Source: Schlesneria sp. DSM 10557
GTDB lineage: Bacteria > Planctomycetota > Planctomycetia > Planctomycetales > Planctomycetaceae
Assembly (NCBI RefSeq): GCF_041860085.1
Contig: NZ_CP124747.1
Span: forward strand, 3,596,001 to 3,660,000
DNA: 64,000 nucleotides
Direction of reading: 5' to 3'
Below, piece by piece: positions 46,401-53,863 of the stretch; the first letter of the stretch is position 1, and each line of letters starts with the position of its first letter. The translations under genes and the position numbers were made by a program. Under the pieces are notes generated by a model, which was not told the DNA's origin, did no database searches, and saw only the letters and a program-made list of their open reading frames with translations.

Positions 46401-46454
46401 CCGTCGAGACATGGGAAAGAAGCTGGTGAAGATCCGGCGCAGTTTATTCATCAT
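43449..46454 (-). CDS. Large VWA and glutamine amidotransferase-like membrane protein
   Basis: A 1001-residue protein. Three N-terminal helices lie at about 28-45 (LFVFLIVFGVACFGLEYG), 50-68 (FARPLMLGLIVFAPWIWW) and 84-100 (ALLTRLTLLGLLSMVLA). A VWA domain starts VFALDVSDSIYSPDD (about 113) and has VVLISDGVQTEGN. A glutamine amidotransferase-like segment follows (MPYDCIIFVNVPHDEFDVQQ, AVYNLGAGFVMVGGANSFGPGG). A second VWA-like region (LAIILHSCEFPEG, MIILSDGDPQPP) and a beta-rich end precede a final helix (IFDWFLIALAILVPLDVA). The tail is Pro-rich. It starts one base from the stop of the ABC-NHL gene, so the two are translationally coupled. Probable partner of MoxR. Confidence 0.88.
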   Translation of the reverse strand: MMNKLRRIFTSFFPMSRRPIRWRDTWPLFVFLIVFGVACFGLEYGHYLMFARPLMLGLIVFAPWIWWMHVTGYAGLPRGRATVALLTRLTLLGLLSMVLAEPRSVKTMDVMSIVFALDVSDSIYSPDDALNYVVQTVQNQRPKGKSDQAGLIIFGKTPACELSPSMSFPFEAFNSQVDRGATNIEQTLSYAGALLPEDYQGKVVLISDGVQTEGNLSRILDDLKGRGVVVDVLPIDYSYSNEVWLERLDLPQGVKLGETYEAGMLVKSLNDGKGKLVLRENGNVIAEQEVEYKEGTNRYTVPITLRTAGYYEYTASIEVPKAQDSLPQNNTVLNYVFVEGEGKVLLVTDGSGDRRDWELLEKAIRDGERAVERIDGVDMPRDATSLMPYDCIIFVNVPHDEFDVQQLQAVRDAVYNLGAGFVMVGGANSFGPGGYHRTVIEEILPVTMDVSQKKVLPKGALAIILHSCEFPEGNTWGKRITKQAIKVLGAQDEVGVLAYTETGEKWLFEPTPAANYEQLVPIINGATIGDMPSFQNTMQIGLKGLLKSDAATRHMIILSDGDPQPPTPALIKDFIDNKISVSMVAIFPHGGLEISKMQSVAEVTGGRYYFPEDPNQLPAIFIKESKTLKRSMLQNKVFTPEVAFPSPILKGIDGLPELKGYVITTAKGDLAMTILTAPPDAEDADSQDPILSVWQHGLGKTAAFTSDFSTNWGEHWQKWDHFQPFVKQLLTDVSRVKKDGHLRMSTHTSGGDAVIVVEDFHPEEGFLQVTAKLAGPNEKSEIVTLKQVAPRRYQATVPLWGHGRYHAIGQGTAGERKDVAFGGFIVPYSPEYLRFRSNRQTLQEVADRTNGRVLSGDPEKDDIYRHGRAAKRSTKPIFDWFLIALAILVPLDVAMRRIQLDLGAIKAALGFGRRTASTATMGALLQAKESATAALKSRREERPLPPPTAGTVLPRPSQKPATPPNAGSPKPPDAPAETSDRPAVSTTERLLAMKRKRDEEK

Positions 46455-46455
46455 C

Positions 46456-48351
46456 TCAAAGGTCCAACTCCACGATCCGTCGATTGCCGGTATCGCAAAC
46501 GTAGATTCTGCCCCGCCGGTCGATGCTGATACCCCAAGGGGTTGAGAACTGTGCTTCCTGCTGACCGGGGCCCGACCGTCCGTAACGACCTAACAATCGA
46601 CCGGACCGGCTAAACTTGGAAACACGCCCTGCTCCATATTCCACGACCAACAGATCCCCCTTCTGGTCCACCGCGATGTCATAGGGATAATGAACTTCAG
46701 CTATTCTGTCTGAATCTGCCAGAATTGCAACCGGATTCCCTTCGTCCGTGTAAACCTGAATCCGATTATTGAACGCGTCAACGATATAGAGGTGGTGATC
46801 ATACCAGACAATTCCGCTCGGTCGCTGAAACTGCCCCAGCCCGGTCCCCGGCCCTCCGAACTGCAGGAGAAACGTTCCGTCAGGACGAAACTTCTGGACC
46901 CGGTCGTTCTGCCCGTACTCACACACATAAAGGTTTTCGTCGGGGTCCTGAGTGATCGAAACAGGATACACAAAATCGCCCGGTTCGCTCCCTCGCTGTC
47001 CGAACATTCCGGTCACTTCGCCCTCATGATCGAAGAGCACGATTCGATGATAGTGCGTATCGGCAACGGCGATGCGCCCATCCTTGAGGACGCAGATCCC
47101 TTCGGCCTTACCAATCGCGTACTCGGGCATCCACCATTGTCGCTGGAGATCCCCCTCGCCATCGAACACCAGTACGCGCCCCGCATTATCGAGCACCAGA
47201 TACTCGTCCTGCGGAGAAACGGTCATCCCTCGTGGAGCGGGAACCCGCGCACCGTCAGGGGGCATCTGCCAGGTTGACTCGGCTTTCACCGGCAAGATCG
47301 GCGACGTATCAAACAGACAACCAGGCAAGAACAGCAGCAGTAACAGAACCTGCAGCAGTTGCAGGACGACTCGCTGCCCCGGTTGAATGTCGGTACTTCC
47401 CTGAGACCGCACGACAAAAGGGTGCACAGTCCCCGATCGCTCGTCCCGGATATCGACCTCTGTGGAGGCACCCGCAAACCGCGATCGCTCGACAATCAAC
47501 GCACTGTCGTCGTGAGGTTGAACCGTGATCCGTTCGGGCCGAATGGAGACGTGCAGCGAACGTTCCGTTTCCCCCTCAGTCTGCCGTGGTCCCTCGCAGT
47601 TCAGCCATCGTTGCGAGTCTTCGGACGCCAGCCAGTTGCAGGGTCCCAGCAGCTCAGCCAATTCTCGAGTAGGTGGTTTGTGATAGAGCGACATCACGTC
47701 ACCTGCATAAGTGACGACACCTTTTCCCAGGCAAATCACGTGCTGGGCCTCGCGCAGGACCACATCCGGCAGGTGTGTCGCCAGCACCAGCGATGTCCCT
47801 CGTCCCTGGCAATGTTCGCGGATTGCGGCCCAGTAGCAGCCACACCGAGCGGAGTCCACGTGAGCCAACGGTTCGTCCATCACGAGCACCTTTGCCTCGG
47901 ACGCCAGACCGCGCGCCACGTTGAGCCGTGACCGCTCCCCTTGCGAGAGCAATCCGGGAGTCGCATCACTTTGCTCTGTTAAATCAAACCGGGCGAGCAG
48001 TTCGTCTGCTCGTCCCGTGGGGTCCCGTTGCGTGGCTGGCATCACGGTCAGCAGGTGATCTCGCGCACTCAGATGAGGCCACAAGCCATGATTGGCGGGT
48101 ACCCAGAAGAGGGGAAGTTCTGTCGCGGGAATGTCCGCCTGAAAAAGCACCTTCCCGGACGAGGGTGTCTCAAACCCGACAAGAAGGTTCAGAAGCGACG
48201 TCTTGCCCACCCCTGAATGCCCCAGCACAGCCGTGATTCCTTCGGGAATCGCTAGCGAGATACGGTCCAGTCGCGGAGACCGACGCCCTGATAGCGATAC
48301 TGTCTCAAGGGACCATAACACGGCGGATCCTGGCGGAAATCGGTTAGACAT
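46456..48351 (-). CDS. ABC transporter ATPase fused in frame to a lipoprotein-like NHL beta-propeller
   Basis: A 631-residue fusion. Residues 1-~330 are an ABC ATPase of the FbpC/PotA type: Walker A VLGHSGVGKTSLLNLLVG, ABC signature LLSQGERSRLNVARGLA, Walker B KVLVMDEPLAH, H-loop LATHLP and a TOBE-like end (VSIRPERITVQPHDDSA). Directly after GQRVVLQLLQ comes VLLLLLFLPGCLF (about 333-347), which looks like the signal and lipobox of a lipoprotein. Residues ~360-631 are NHL repeats (PRGMTVSPQDEYLVLDNAGR, GEGIC-like AEGICVLKDGRIAVADTHYH, YPVSITQDPDENLYVCEYGQ, WGISIDRRGRIYVCDTGNRR). No stop or good internal start separates the halves. As one chain, the ATPase would be cytoplasmic and the propeller external. 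It precedes the VWA gene by one base. Confidence 0.85.
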   Translation of the reverse strand: MSNRFPPGSAVLWSLETVSLSGRRSPRLDRISLAIPEGITAVLGHSGVGKTSLLNLLVGFETPSSGKVLFQADIPATELPLFWVPANHGLWPHLSARDHLLTVMPATQRDPTGRADELLARFDLTEQSDATPGLLSQGERSRLNVARGLASEAKVLVMDEPLAHVDSARCGCYWAAIREHCQGRGTSLVLATHLPDVVLREAQHVICLGKGVVTYAGDVMSLYHKPPTRELAELLGPCNWLASEDSQRWLNCEGPRQTEGETERSLHVSIRPERITVQPHDDSALIVERSRFAGASTEVDIRDERSGTVHPFVVRSQGSTDIQPGQRVVLQLLQVLLLLLFLPGCLFDTSPILPVKAESTWQMPPDGARVPAPRGMTVSPQDEYLVLDNAGRVLVFDGEGDLQRQWWMPEYAIGKAEGICVLKDGRIAVADTHYHRIVLFDHEGEVTGMFGQRGSEPGDFVYPVSITQDPDENLYVCEYGQNDRVQKFRPDGTFLLQFGGPGTGLGQFQRPSGIVWYDHHLYIVDAFNNRIQVYTDEGNPVAILADSDRIAEVHYPYDIAVDQKGDLLVVEYGAGRVSKFSRSGRLLGRYGRSGPGQQEAQFSTPWGISIDRRGRIYVCDTGNRRIVELDL

Positions 48352-48475
48352 GACCACAAAAAAGACGGAATGACATAATCCTAACCAGCACTTCCCGGGA
48401 AAGCCAATCGCATTCCGCGGATTTTTGCCGACACGACCGAAAGAGAGCATCGACTCGCATCGCCATCGCTGCTGG

Positions 48476-49612
48476 TCAAGGCAGGAAGAAGAACAGAATC
48501 GCCAGGATCAGATAGACCGAAAGCAACTGCACTCCTTCGAGCCAATTGCATTCACCATCACCACTGATCACCGATACGATCCAGACGGCGAGTGTCACGG
48601 CGACGATCTCGGGCATGGAGAATTCCAGATTCATCGGCTTCGCAAAAAAGTACGAAGCAAACACCAGCACGGGCGTGACGAAGAGTGCGATCTGAATACT
48701 GGCACCAACGGCAATCCCCAGGCTCAGGTCCATATTGTTCTTGAAGGCGGCCAGGATGGCCGTCGAATGTTCTGCGGCGTTGCCGATGATCGCCACGATG
48801 ATGACCCCGACAAAGACCTCGGTCACTCCCCACGATTCGCGTGCCGCTTCAACCGAGCCAACCAGAAACTCGCTCATGATCGCCACGAACAGTGTGGAAA
48901 CCGCCAGCACGGCGATCGACTTGCGCAGCGACCACGGCGTTTCTGACTCTTCATTCGCTGCTTCATCACCGTGGTGCTCGGGCGAAAAGAGCCCGCGGTG
49001 CGTGACCAGCAGAAAGACCAGCCATAAAATGTAGGTGAGCGCCAGCACAGACGCGATCGCCAGAGACAACTTTTGCTCTGCCTCAGGGGTCCAGCCGCCG
49101 GGATGCTGGGCAGCAGCGATGTGAAAGACCGACGGTATGATCAGACCGATGGCCGCCAGTGCGAGCGACGTCGTCGAGATGCGCGCCCCCGCACGGTTAA
49201 ACGTCTGTCGTTCGTAACGTAATCCCCCCGCCAGCGTCGCCGCCCCGAGAACCAGCAGAATGTTGCCGATAATCGATCCCGTGATTGACGCTTTCACAAC
49301 ATCGATATAGCCCTTCGAGAGGGCGATCAAAGCGATAATCAGTTCCGCCGCATTGCCGAATGTAGCATTCAGCAGCCCTCCAACGCCGTGTCCGGCGCGA
49401 TGACTTAAATGCTCTGTCGCGCGCCCCATCCAGCCTGCCAGCGGAATAATGGCGACACACGTCACAACAAACAACAGCGTCTCGTTCTTGAGCGAAGGGA
49501 CGAACCGAAGCAAGAAGGCGATCGGCACCGCCAGCAGCATCCCGTCGAGGGCATGCATTTCCAGAAAGGTTGTCCAGCGGTTCGGCTTTTGTTCGATCTG
49601 TAAATCCGTCAC
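48476..49612 (-). CDS. Calcium/proton antiporter (CAX family)
   Basis: A 378-residue membrane protein with about eleven helices in two repeat halves. Each half has the cation-exchanger motif: [20 protein letters not shown] (about 80-99) and [20 protein letters not shown] (about 271-290). These GNAxE segments carry the acidic residues that bind Ca2+ and protons. A charged loop ([14 protein letters not shown], about 213-226) separates the halves, as in other CAX proteins. It exports Ca2+ from the cytoplasm in exchange for protons. GTG 49612 is the start. CorA lies 41 bases upstream in the same direction, so they are probably co-transcribed. The protein is of normal length. Confidence 0.93.
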   Translation of the reverse strand: MTDLQIEQKPNRWTTFLEMHALDGMLLAVPIAFLLRFVPSLKNETLLFVVTCVAIIPLAGWMGRATEHLSHRAGHGVGGLLNATFGNAAELIIALIALSKGYIDVVKASITGSIIGNILLVLGAATLAGGLRYERQTFNRAGARISTTSLALAAIGLIIPSVFHIAAAQHPGGWTPEAEQKLSLAIASVLALTYILWLVFLLVTHRGLFSPEHHGDEAANEESETPWSLRKSIAVLAVSTLFVAIMSEFLVGSVEAARESWGVTEVFVGVIIVAIIGNAAEHSTAILAAFKNNMDLSLGIAVGASIQIALFVTPVLVFASYFFAKPMNLEFSMPEIVAVTLAVWIVSVISGDGECNWLEGVQLLSVYLILAILFFFLP

Positions 49613-49653
49613 GGGTCGTTGACTCCAGACTGGAAGGTCTCATTTCAGACGGT

Positions 49654-50616
49654 TCAGAACCACTTGCTACGACGAAAATAATAAATCATTCCGAGGGGAA
49701 TGACCGCGCAACTGACCAGCATGAAGTTCATCATCGAATTCGACTTCGTCGGCAGCCCCTCAAAATTCTGACCCCAGAAGCCGGTAATGAAAGAAAGGGG
49801 CATGAAGATCGCGCTCAACAGCGTCAATCGTTTCATGATCTCATTCGTCCGCTGCGACGCAGACCAGAGATACGCATCGAGCGCGTTCCCCAGCAGATCG
49901 CGTGTCCCTTCCACCCGTTCATGGATACGCAGGACATGGTCATACACGTCACGAAAATAGATCGCTGTGGACGGGCCAATGCGACCGTCACCCCGCTTCG
50001 CGAGTAGCGCGAACACATCCCGCTGGGGGGACAGAACCTTCCGCAATTCCACCAGCAGCCGTTTCAGGCGAAAGATGTCAGCCATTTCCACTTTGTGACT
50101 GCCTCCCAGCACCTGATCCTCCACATCTTCGACCTGGGCCGCTACATCATCCAGCAGCGGAAAAAAACCGTCGACAATCGCATCGGCGACGAGATAGCTG
50201 ACGAAATCGGCCCCTCGTTTGAAGAGCGCCCCATCCCCTTTCAGTCGGCACCAGACTGTTTCCAGGGGTGCGATATGCTCGACATGGACCGTAACGATGT
50301 AGTCTCTGTTCAGAAATGTGTGCAGTTCCAGGGTATCCAGCGGCTCTGAAATCGAATCCGTCAGACGAAAGCCATGGGTAACAAGAAACAGATAATCGCC
50401 GTACTCCTCCATTTTCGGCCGCTGATCGAAATGGGAACAGTCTTCGATGGTGAGTGGATGGAAGTGGAAACGCTGTGCGAGCACCCCGAGCTGCGCTTCA
50501 TCCTGCTTTTCCAGATCGATCCAGCGCAAGACACCGGGCGGAGGGGGACCGACCTTGTCGATCCCTTCGGTGACCGATACCTGTCCCTCCGCTGTGACTT
50601 CGAGCACACGAAACAT
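49654..50616 (-). CDS. CorA-family divalent-cation transporter with a GQN motif
   Basis: A 320-residue protein. The N-terminal soluble domain (WIDLEKQDEAQLGVLAQRFH, HPLTIEDCSHFDQRPKMEEY) and the long stalk helix match CorA. Two C-terminal helices end the protein: IFMPLSFITGFWGQNFEGLP contains the signature loop, and FMLVSCAVIPLGMIYYFRRS is the last. CorA usually carries Gly-Met-Asn in that loop; here it is Gly-Gln-Asn (WGQNF), as in some other bacterial CorA-like proteins. Mg2+ or Co2+ transport is likely, but the altered filter leaves the ion open. It begins the cation-transport pair with the CAX gene. Confidence 0.9.
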   Translation of the reverse strand: MFRVLEVTAEGQVSVTEGIDKVGPPPPGVLRWIDLEKQDEAQLGVLAQRFHFHPLTIEDCSHFDQRPKMEEYGDYLFLVTHGFRLTDSISEPLDTLELHTFLNRDYIVTVHVEHIAPLETVWCRLKGDGALFKRGADFVSYLVADAIVDGFFPLLDDVAAQVEDVEDQVLGGSHKVEMADIFRLKRLLVELRKVLSPQRDVFALLAKRGDGRIGPSTAIYFRDVYDHVLRIHERVEGTRDLLGNALDAYLWSASQRTNEIMKRLTLLSAIFMPLSFITGFWGQNFEGLPTKSNSMMNFMLVSCAVIPLGMIYYFRRSKWF

Positions 50617-50841
50617 TCGGGAACTCTCTTCTTTCGGTGGCGTGATTCACCGCAACCAACGGATGACTTTCCGTCCGGGGCCTGCGGGTTCGAACGGGAC
50701 GATCAGGCTGTTGGAATTCATACCGTCTGGCCATATCGATTACCACCGGGACCGACACAGATCATCACCGCGGATCCGTATGACTTCCATCGGGGGCCCT
50801 GGAACGAGCGGATCCTCAGGGAAACGATTCGACTCAGCAGG

Positions 50842-52329
50842 CTACTTCCCCTCTTGTCTCCAGGCTTTCATCAGCTCGATATTCTTTCGCAGGAGTTGTC
50901 GCTGAGGGGTCTCCCGGGCTCCCTCCCCGCCCAGGTAACTCGCCATATCGCTGTCGTACATCGCTTCGGTTTCGGGCGTACGTCCGAGATCATTTGTCCC
51001 TGTCATCCAGAGTTCCAGTCGCAGTCTGAGATCCGTCAGTGTTTGAGCGTAAGCAGGATCGTCCGCCAGATTGCGGAGTTCATGGGGATCTGCAGCCAGA
51101 TCATAAAGTTCTTCAGCAGGCCTGGTGGGGGCGAACAGCAGCAATTCTGTCAGCGCATCGAGTTGCTGGTTTTCGTGCAGTTCGCGCAACTTCTGGACAA
51201 TCGGCTTGTTGTCCTTATACCGGTTCGGCTGCAGATGAGGCCGCTGCGGCAGGAAGTTGCGGATGTACTTGAACCGCTCCGTTCTCACTGCCCGTATGTG
51301 ATCGACAGTTTCGTCACAGCGATCTCGCGCACTGAAGACGGCCTGACGCGGAGCATAGTTCTTCGCAAGAAGATCCTTCGACTGCATTGTCGCGGGGATC
51401 GCAAGTCCGGCAAGAGCGAGGGAAGTGGCGACGAGATCGATGTGCTCTACCAGGTCTTCTCGCACTTTGCCCTTCTCGATGCCAGGCCCCCGGATGACCA
51501 GAGGGACGTGAATCCCTTCGTCGTAGAGGAACTGCTTACCTCGCGCATGACTGATACCGTGATCTGTCATAAAGAAGATGATTGTATTGTCGAGCAGCCC
51601 CTCGCGCGTCAGTCGCTCAATCACCTGACCGACCTGCTTATCCGTATGCCGGCAGGCATCCAGATACTGTGCCCAATCATCAAGGAGAACCTGATCACGA
51701 GGATAATAAGGTGGTAGTTTGACAGCCTGCGGGGATGTCAAACTGCCCAGTTCCTGCTGTGCGATTTCGTTCCAGCGTTGATTATGACGAAGCTTGCCAC
51801 CCTGCAGTTGAATCTGAGCGAAGAACGGCTGCCCCTTGGCACGGCCGCTCCAGTCGTTTCCGTTGTAAATTCCCCGATCCCACTCGAAGTTGTAGTCCGT
51901 CTTGCCAAGTCCCTGGTCTTTTTGCGGCCAACTGCTGATCGTCGTGAAATAACCCGCTCGCTGAAAGATCAGGGGTGCTGGCTCAACGCCTGCAGGGAGA
52001 AGAATCTTCTCGGTCCCTCGGCCGCTGCGGTGATGGTGCGCTCCGATCGATGTCTGATACATGCCGGTAATCAAGGCCGATCGACACGGAGAACAGACGG
52101 GGGCGGTCACGAAGCAGCGTTCGAACTTGGTCCCCTGCGAAACCAGGCGGTCAACATGAGGTGTCTCGATCAGTTTCTCGCCAAACGAGGAAAAGTTGGC
52201 CGACATGTCGTCGACAATAATCCAGACAATGTTCGGGCGAGGATCCGGTTCCGCATCGGCGGCGTGCAGCCAACCCGGGTTTAAGAACAGGACAGTCAGA
52301 CACATCATCGCCGACAAGATCGACTTCAT
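50842..52329 (-). CDS. Exported sulfatase (heparan N-sulfatase-like)
   Basis: A 495-residue sulfatase with a signal peptide (LSAMMCLTVLFLNPGWLHAA). The N-terminal metal-binding Asp pair is in NIVWIIVDDMSANFSSFG (about 34-51). The formylglycine site is VCSPCRSALITGMYQTSIGA (C-x-P-x-R at about 79-83), followed by HHHRSG. Later metal ligands lie in FFMTDHGISHARGKQFLYDE (about 253-272). The arrangement is closest to heparan N-sulfatase/SGSH-type enzymes. The motif here is Cys-Ser-Pro-Cys-Arg, with a second Cys where most have Ser or Ala. It should hydrolyse sulfate esters or sulfamates of polysaccharides in the periplasm or outside. It is a single gene, 225 bases upstream of corA. Confidence 0.93.
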   Translation of the reverse strand: MKSILSAMMCLTVLFLNPGWLHAADAEPDPRPNIVWIIVDDMSANFSSFGEKLIETPHVDRLVSQGTKFERCFVTAPVCSPCRSALITGMYQTSIGAHHHRSGRGTEKILLPAGVEPAPLIFQRAGYFTTISSWPQKDQGLGKTDYNFEWDRGIYNGNDWSGRAKGQPFFAQIQLQGGKLRHNQRWNEIAQQELGSLTSPQAVKLPPYYPRDQVLLDDWAQYLDACRHTDKQVGQVIERLTREGLLDNTIIFFMTDHGISHARGKQFLYDEGIHVPLVIRGPGIEKGKVREDLVEHIDLVATSLALAGLAIPATMQSKDLLAKNYAPRQAVFSARDRCDETVDHIRAVRTERFKYIRNFLPQRPHLQPNRYKDNKPIVQKLRELHENQQLDALTELLLFAPTRPAEELYDLAADPHELRNLADDPAYAQTLTDLRLRLELWMTGTNDLGRTPETEAMYDSDMASYLGGEGARETPQRQLLRKNIELMKAWRQEGK

Positions 52330-52751
52330 CTAATCGCCCTTCTTTACAGTTCCGCCTTATGTCGCCGTTGTTGCCCAGTTCGGATCCCACAGATCGTTCG
52401 GATCCCGCAGATCAGATCCTTTGTGAGACCAGCGGGTCACCCTGTGCAAAAAGCAGACCGTCGCTGTCACTACGTCACGTCGAGTGGATTGGCGATCCAG
52501 GCAACCTCAAGTTCCTTCGCTCCAGTCTCGCACGATATTCGCCGAGCACCCCGGAAGGCAACGCAGCCTGCAGGCGCCGCGCACGCATCCATCGCTGGAA
52601 AACCAGTTCGTCTGGGCGGTCGGACTCCACCCAGCGTCATGCCTCAACAAATACTTCAACTGACGTGTCGATTGAGATACTCTGTCGTGGCCTGTTGTGA
52701 CTCTTATTCGAGTCGGTCAGAACCGCGTGCCTTCAGCCGAGATTCGCACTC
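52330..52751. other. Intergenic region between divergent genes with an 18-bp tandem repeat
   Basis: No gene. GTTCGGATCCCACAGATC (52378-52395) is followed directly by GTTCGGATCCCGCAGATC (52396-52413), one mismatch. It lies 50 to 85 bases upstream of the sulfatase start and may be a regulator site or simple repeat. A plus-strand open frame of 113 codons (52359-52700) looks random. Confidence 0.5.
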
Positions 52752-53756
52752 ATGCAACGACGTACTTTCCTTCAGTCGGTCGCACTGTCATCCCTTCCCC
52801 TCTTGAGCGGTTCGCTGGCGAACTCGTGCAAGGCGGAAGAGAAAGAGCAGCGATTCGGTGATCTGCTGATCCGGCCCCAATCCACGGATCAGCTCGACAT
52901 TCTCTTCACCCCCAGCAGACCACGGACCGTCCGACTGCTCCAACTGGCAGACACGCATTTCCATCCCGGCGACGGAACCAACAAGGCAACGGAGGAATTG
53001 CTGCGGGGACTGGTCGACCGCGTAAAGCCCGACTTCATCATTCACACCGGCGACTTCGTCAACAACGATTCATCGAAACCGGTGGAATGGACCGGGATGG
53101 ACATTCTCAACGGCCTGCAGGTTCCCTGGACCCTCTGCTTTGGAAACCATGACTACCCGGTCAAACAGGCAGAAGGCTCCCTTCCGCTCGACGAAATCCG
53201 GCAGAGAATGGAACGGGGATTTCAGGGCTACCACGACGCAGCCACCGGACGCCATTACTGCTACCGCTACGACATCATGGACAAGGACAACCCTCAACCG
53301 CGAGCGTCCCTGTTCTTCTTTCAGGTCGGCTACGCACCCGGTGATCGCCGGATCTCTGACCCGCAACTTGCGTGGTTCCGAGCTCAGATGGAACGAGACG
53401 CCCAGCGACAGGTCAAATCTCCGATCACGGTCTTCGTTCATATTCCGTTGAAGGAGTATCACGACTTGTTCGAGTCGGGACAGGCAGAGGGGGACAAGGC
53501 AGAGAAGGTTTGCTTCGACAGTGACACCGGCCAGTCCTTTCAGGACTTTTCGGCCTCAGGCCGGGTGGTGGGGGTCTTCTGCGGCCATGACCACGTCAAC
53601 AATTATCATGGCAAATGGGAGGGTATCGAATTGGCTTACGGACGTGTCAGCGGTTGGGGCGGTTATGGCCCCCCCGCCTGGAAACGGGGAGGCCGGCTGA
53701 TCGAACTCGACCTTCAGTCGCCAGAACCCCGCCCGCAGCATACCGAAGTATTCTGA
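52752..53756 (+). CDS. Exported metallophosphoesterase
   Basis: A 334-residue calcineurin-like phosphoesterase. The N-terminus MQRRTFLQSVALSSLPLLSG is a Tat-like signal (RR plus a hydrophobic run). The metal-binding motifs are all there: D-x-H in LLQLADTHFHPGD (about 62-74), G-D in IIHTGDFVNND (about 96-106), G-N-H-D in LCFGNHDYPV (about 129-138), H in VFVHIPLKEY and G-H-D-H in VFCGHDHVNNYHG (about 275-287). The spacing resembles the DCR2/Siw14-type purple-acid-like phosphatases. A phosphomonoesterase or diesterase function in the periplasm is expected. It is divergent to the sulfatase and convergent with the permease. Confidence 0.9.
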   Translation: MQRRTFLQSVALSSLPLLSGSLANSCKAEEKEQRFGDLLIRPQSTDQLDILFTPSRPRTVRLLQLADTHFHPGDGTNKATEELLRGLVDRVKPDFIIHTGDFVNNDSSKPVEWTGMDILNGLQVPWTLCFGNHDYPVKQAEGSLPLDEIRQRMERGFQGYHDAATGRHYCYRYDIMDKDNPQPRASLFFFQVGYAPGDRRISDPQLAWFRAQMERDAQRQVKSPITVFVHIPLKEYHDLFESGQAEGDKAEKVCFDSDTGQSFQDFSASGRVVGVFCGHDHVNNYHGKWEGIELAYGRVSGWGGYGPPAWKRGGRLIELDLQSPEPRPQHTEVF

Positions 53757-53863
53757 TCGTCAGGCGGACCGGCGCAGCGCACGCTTACGCACGTGTGCTG
53801 CGTCTGTTCGGTGTTCACCTCCCGTGGTCACCTCCCGCACCCGATGTCGCGGGAGTCTGTCCG

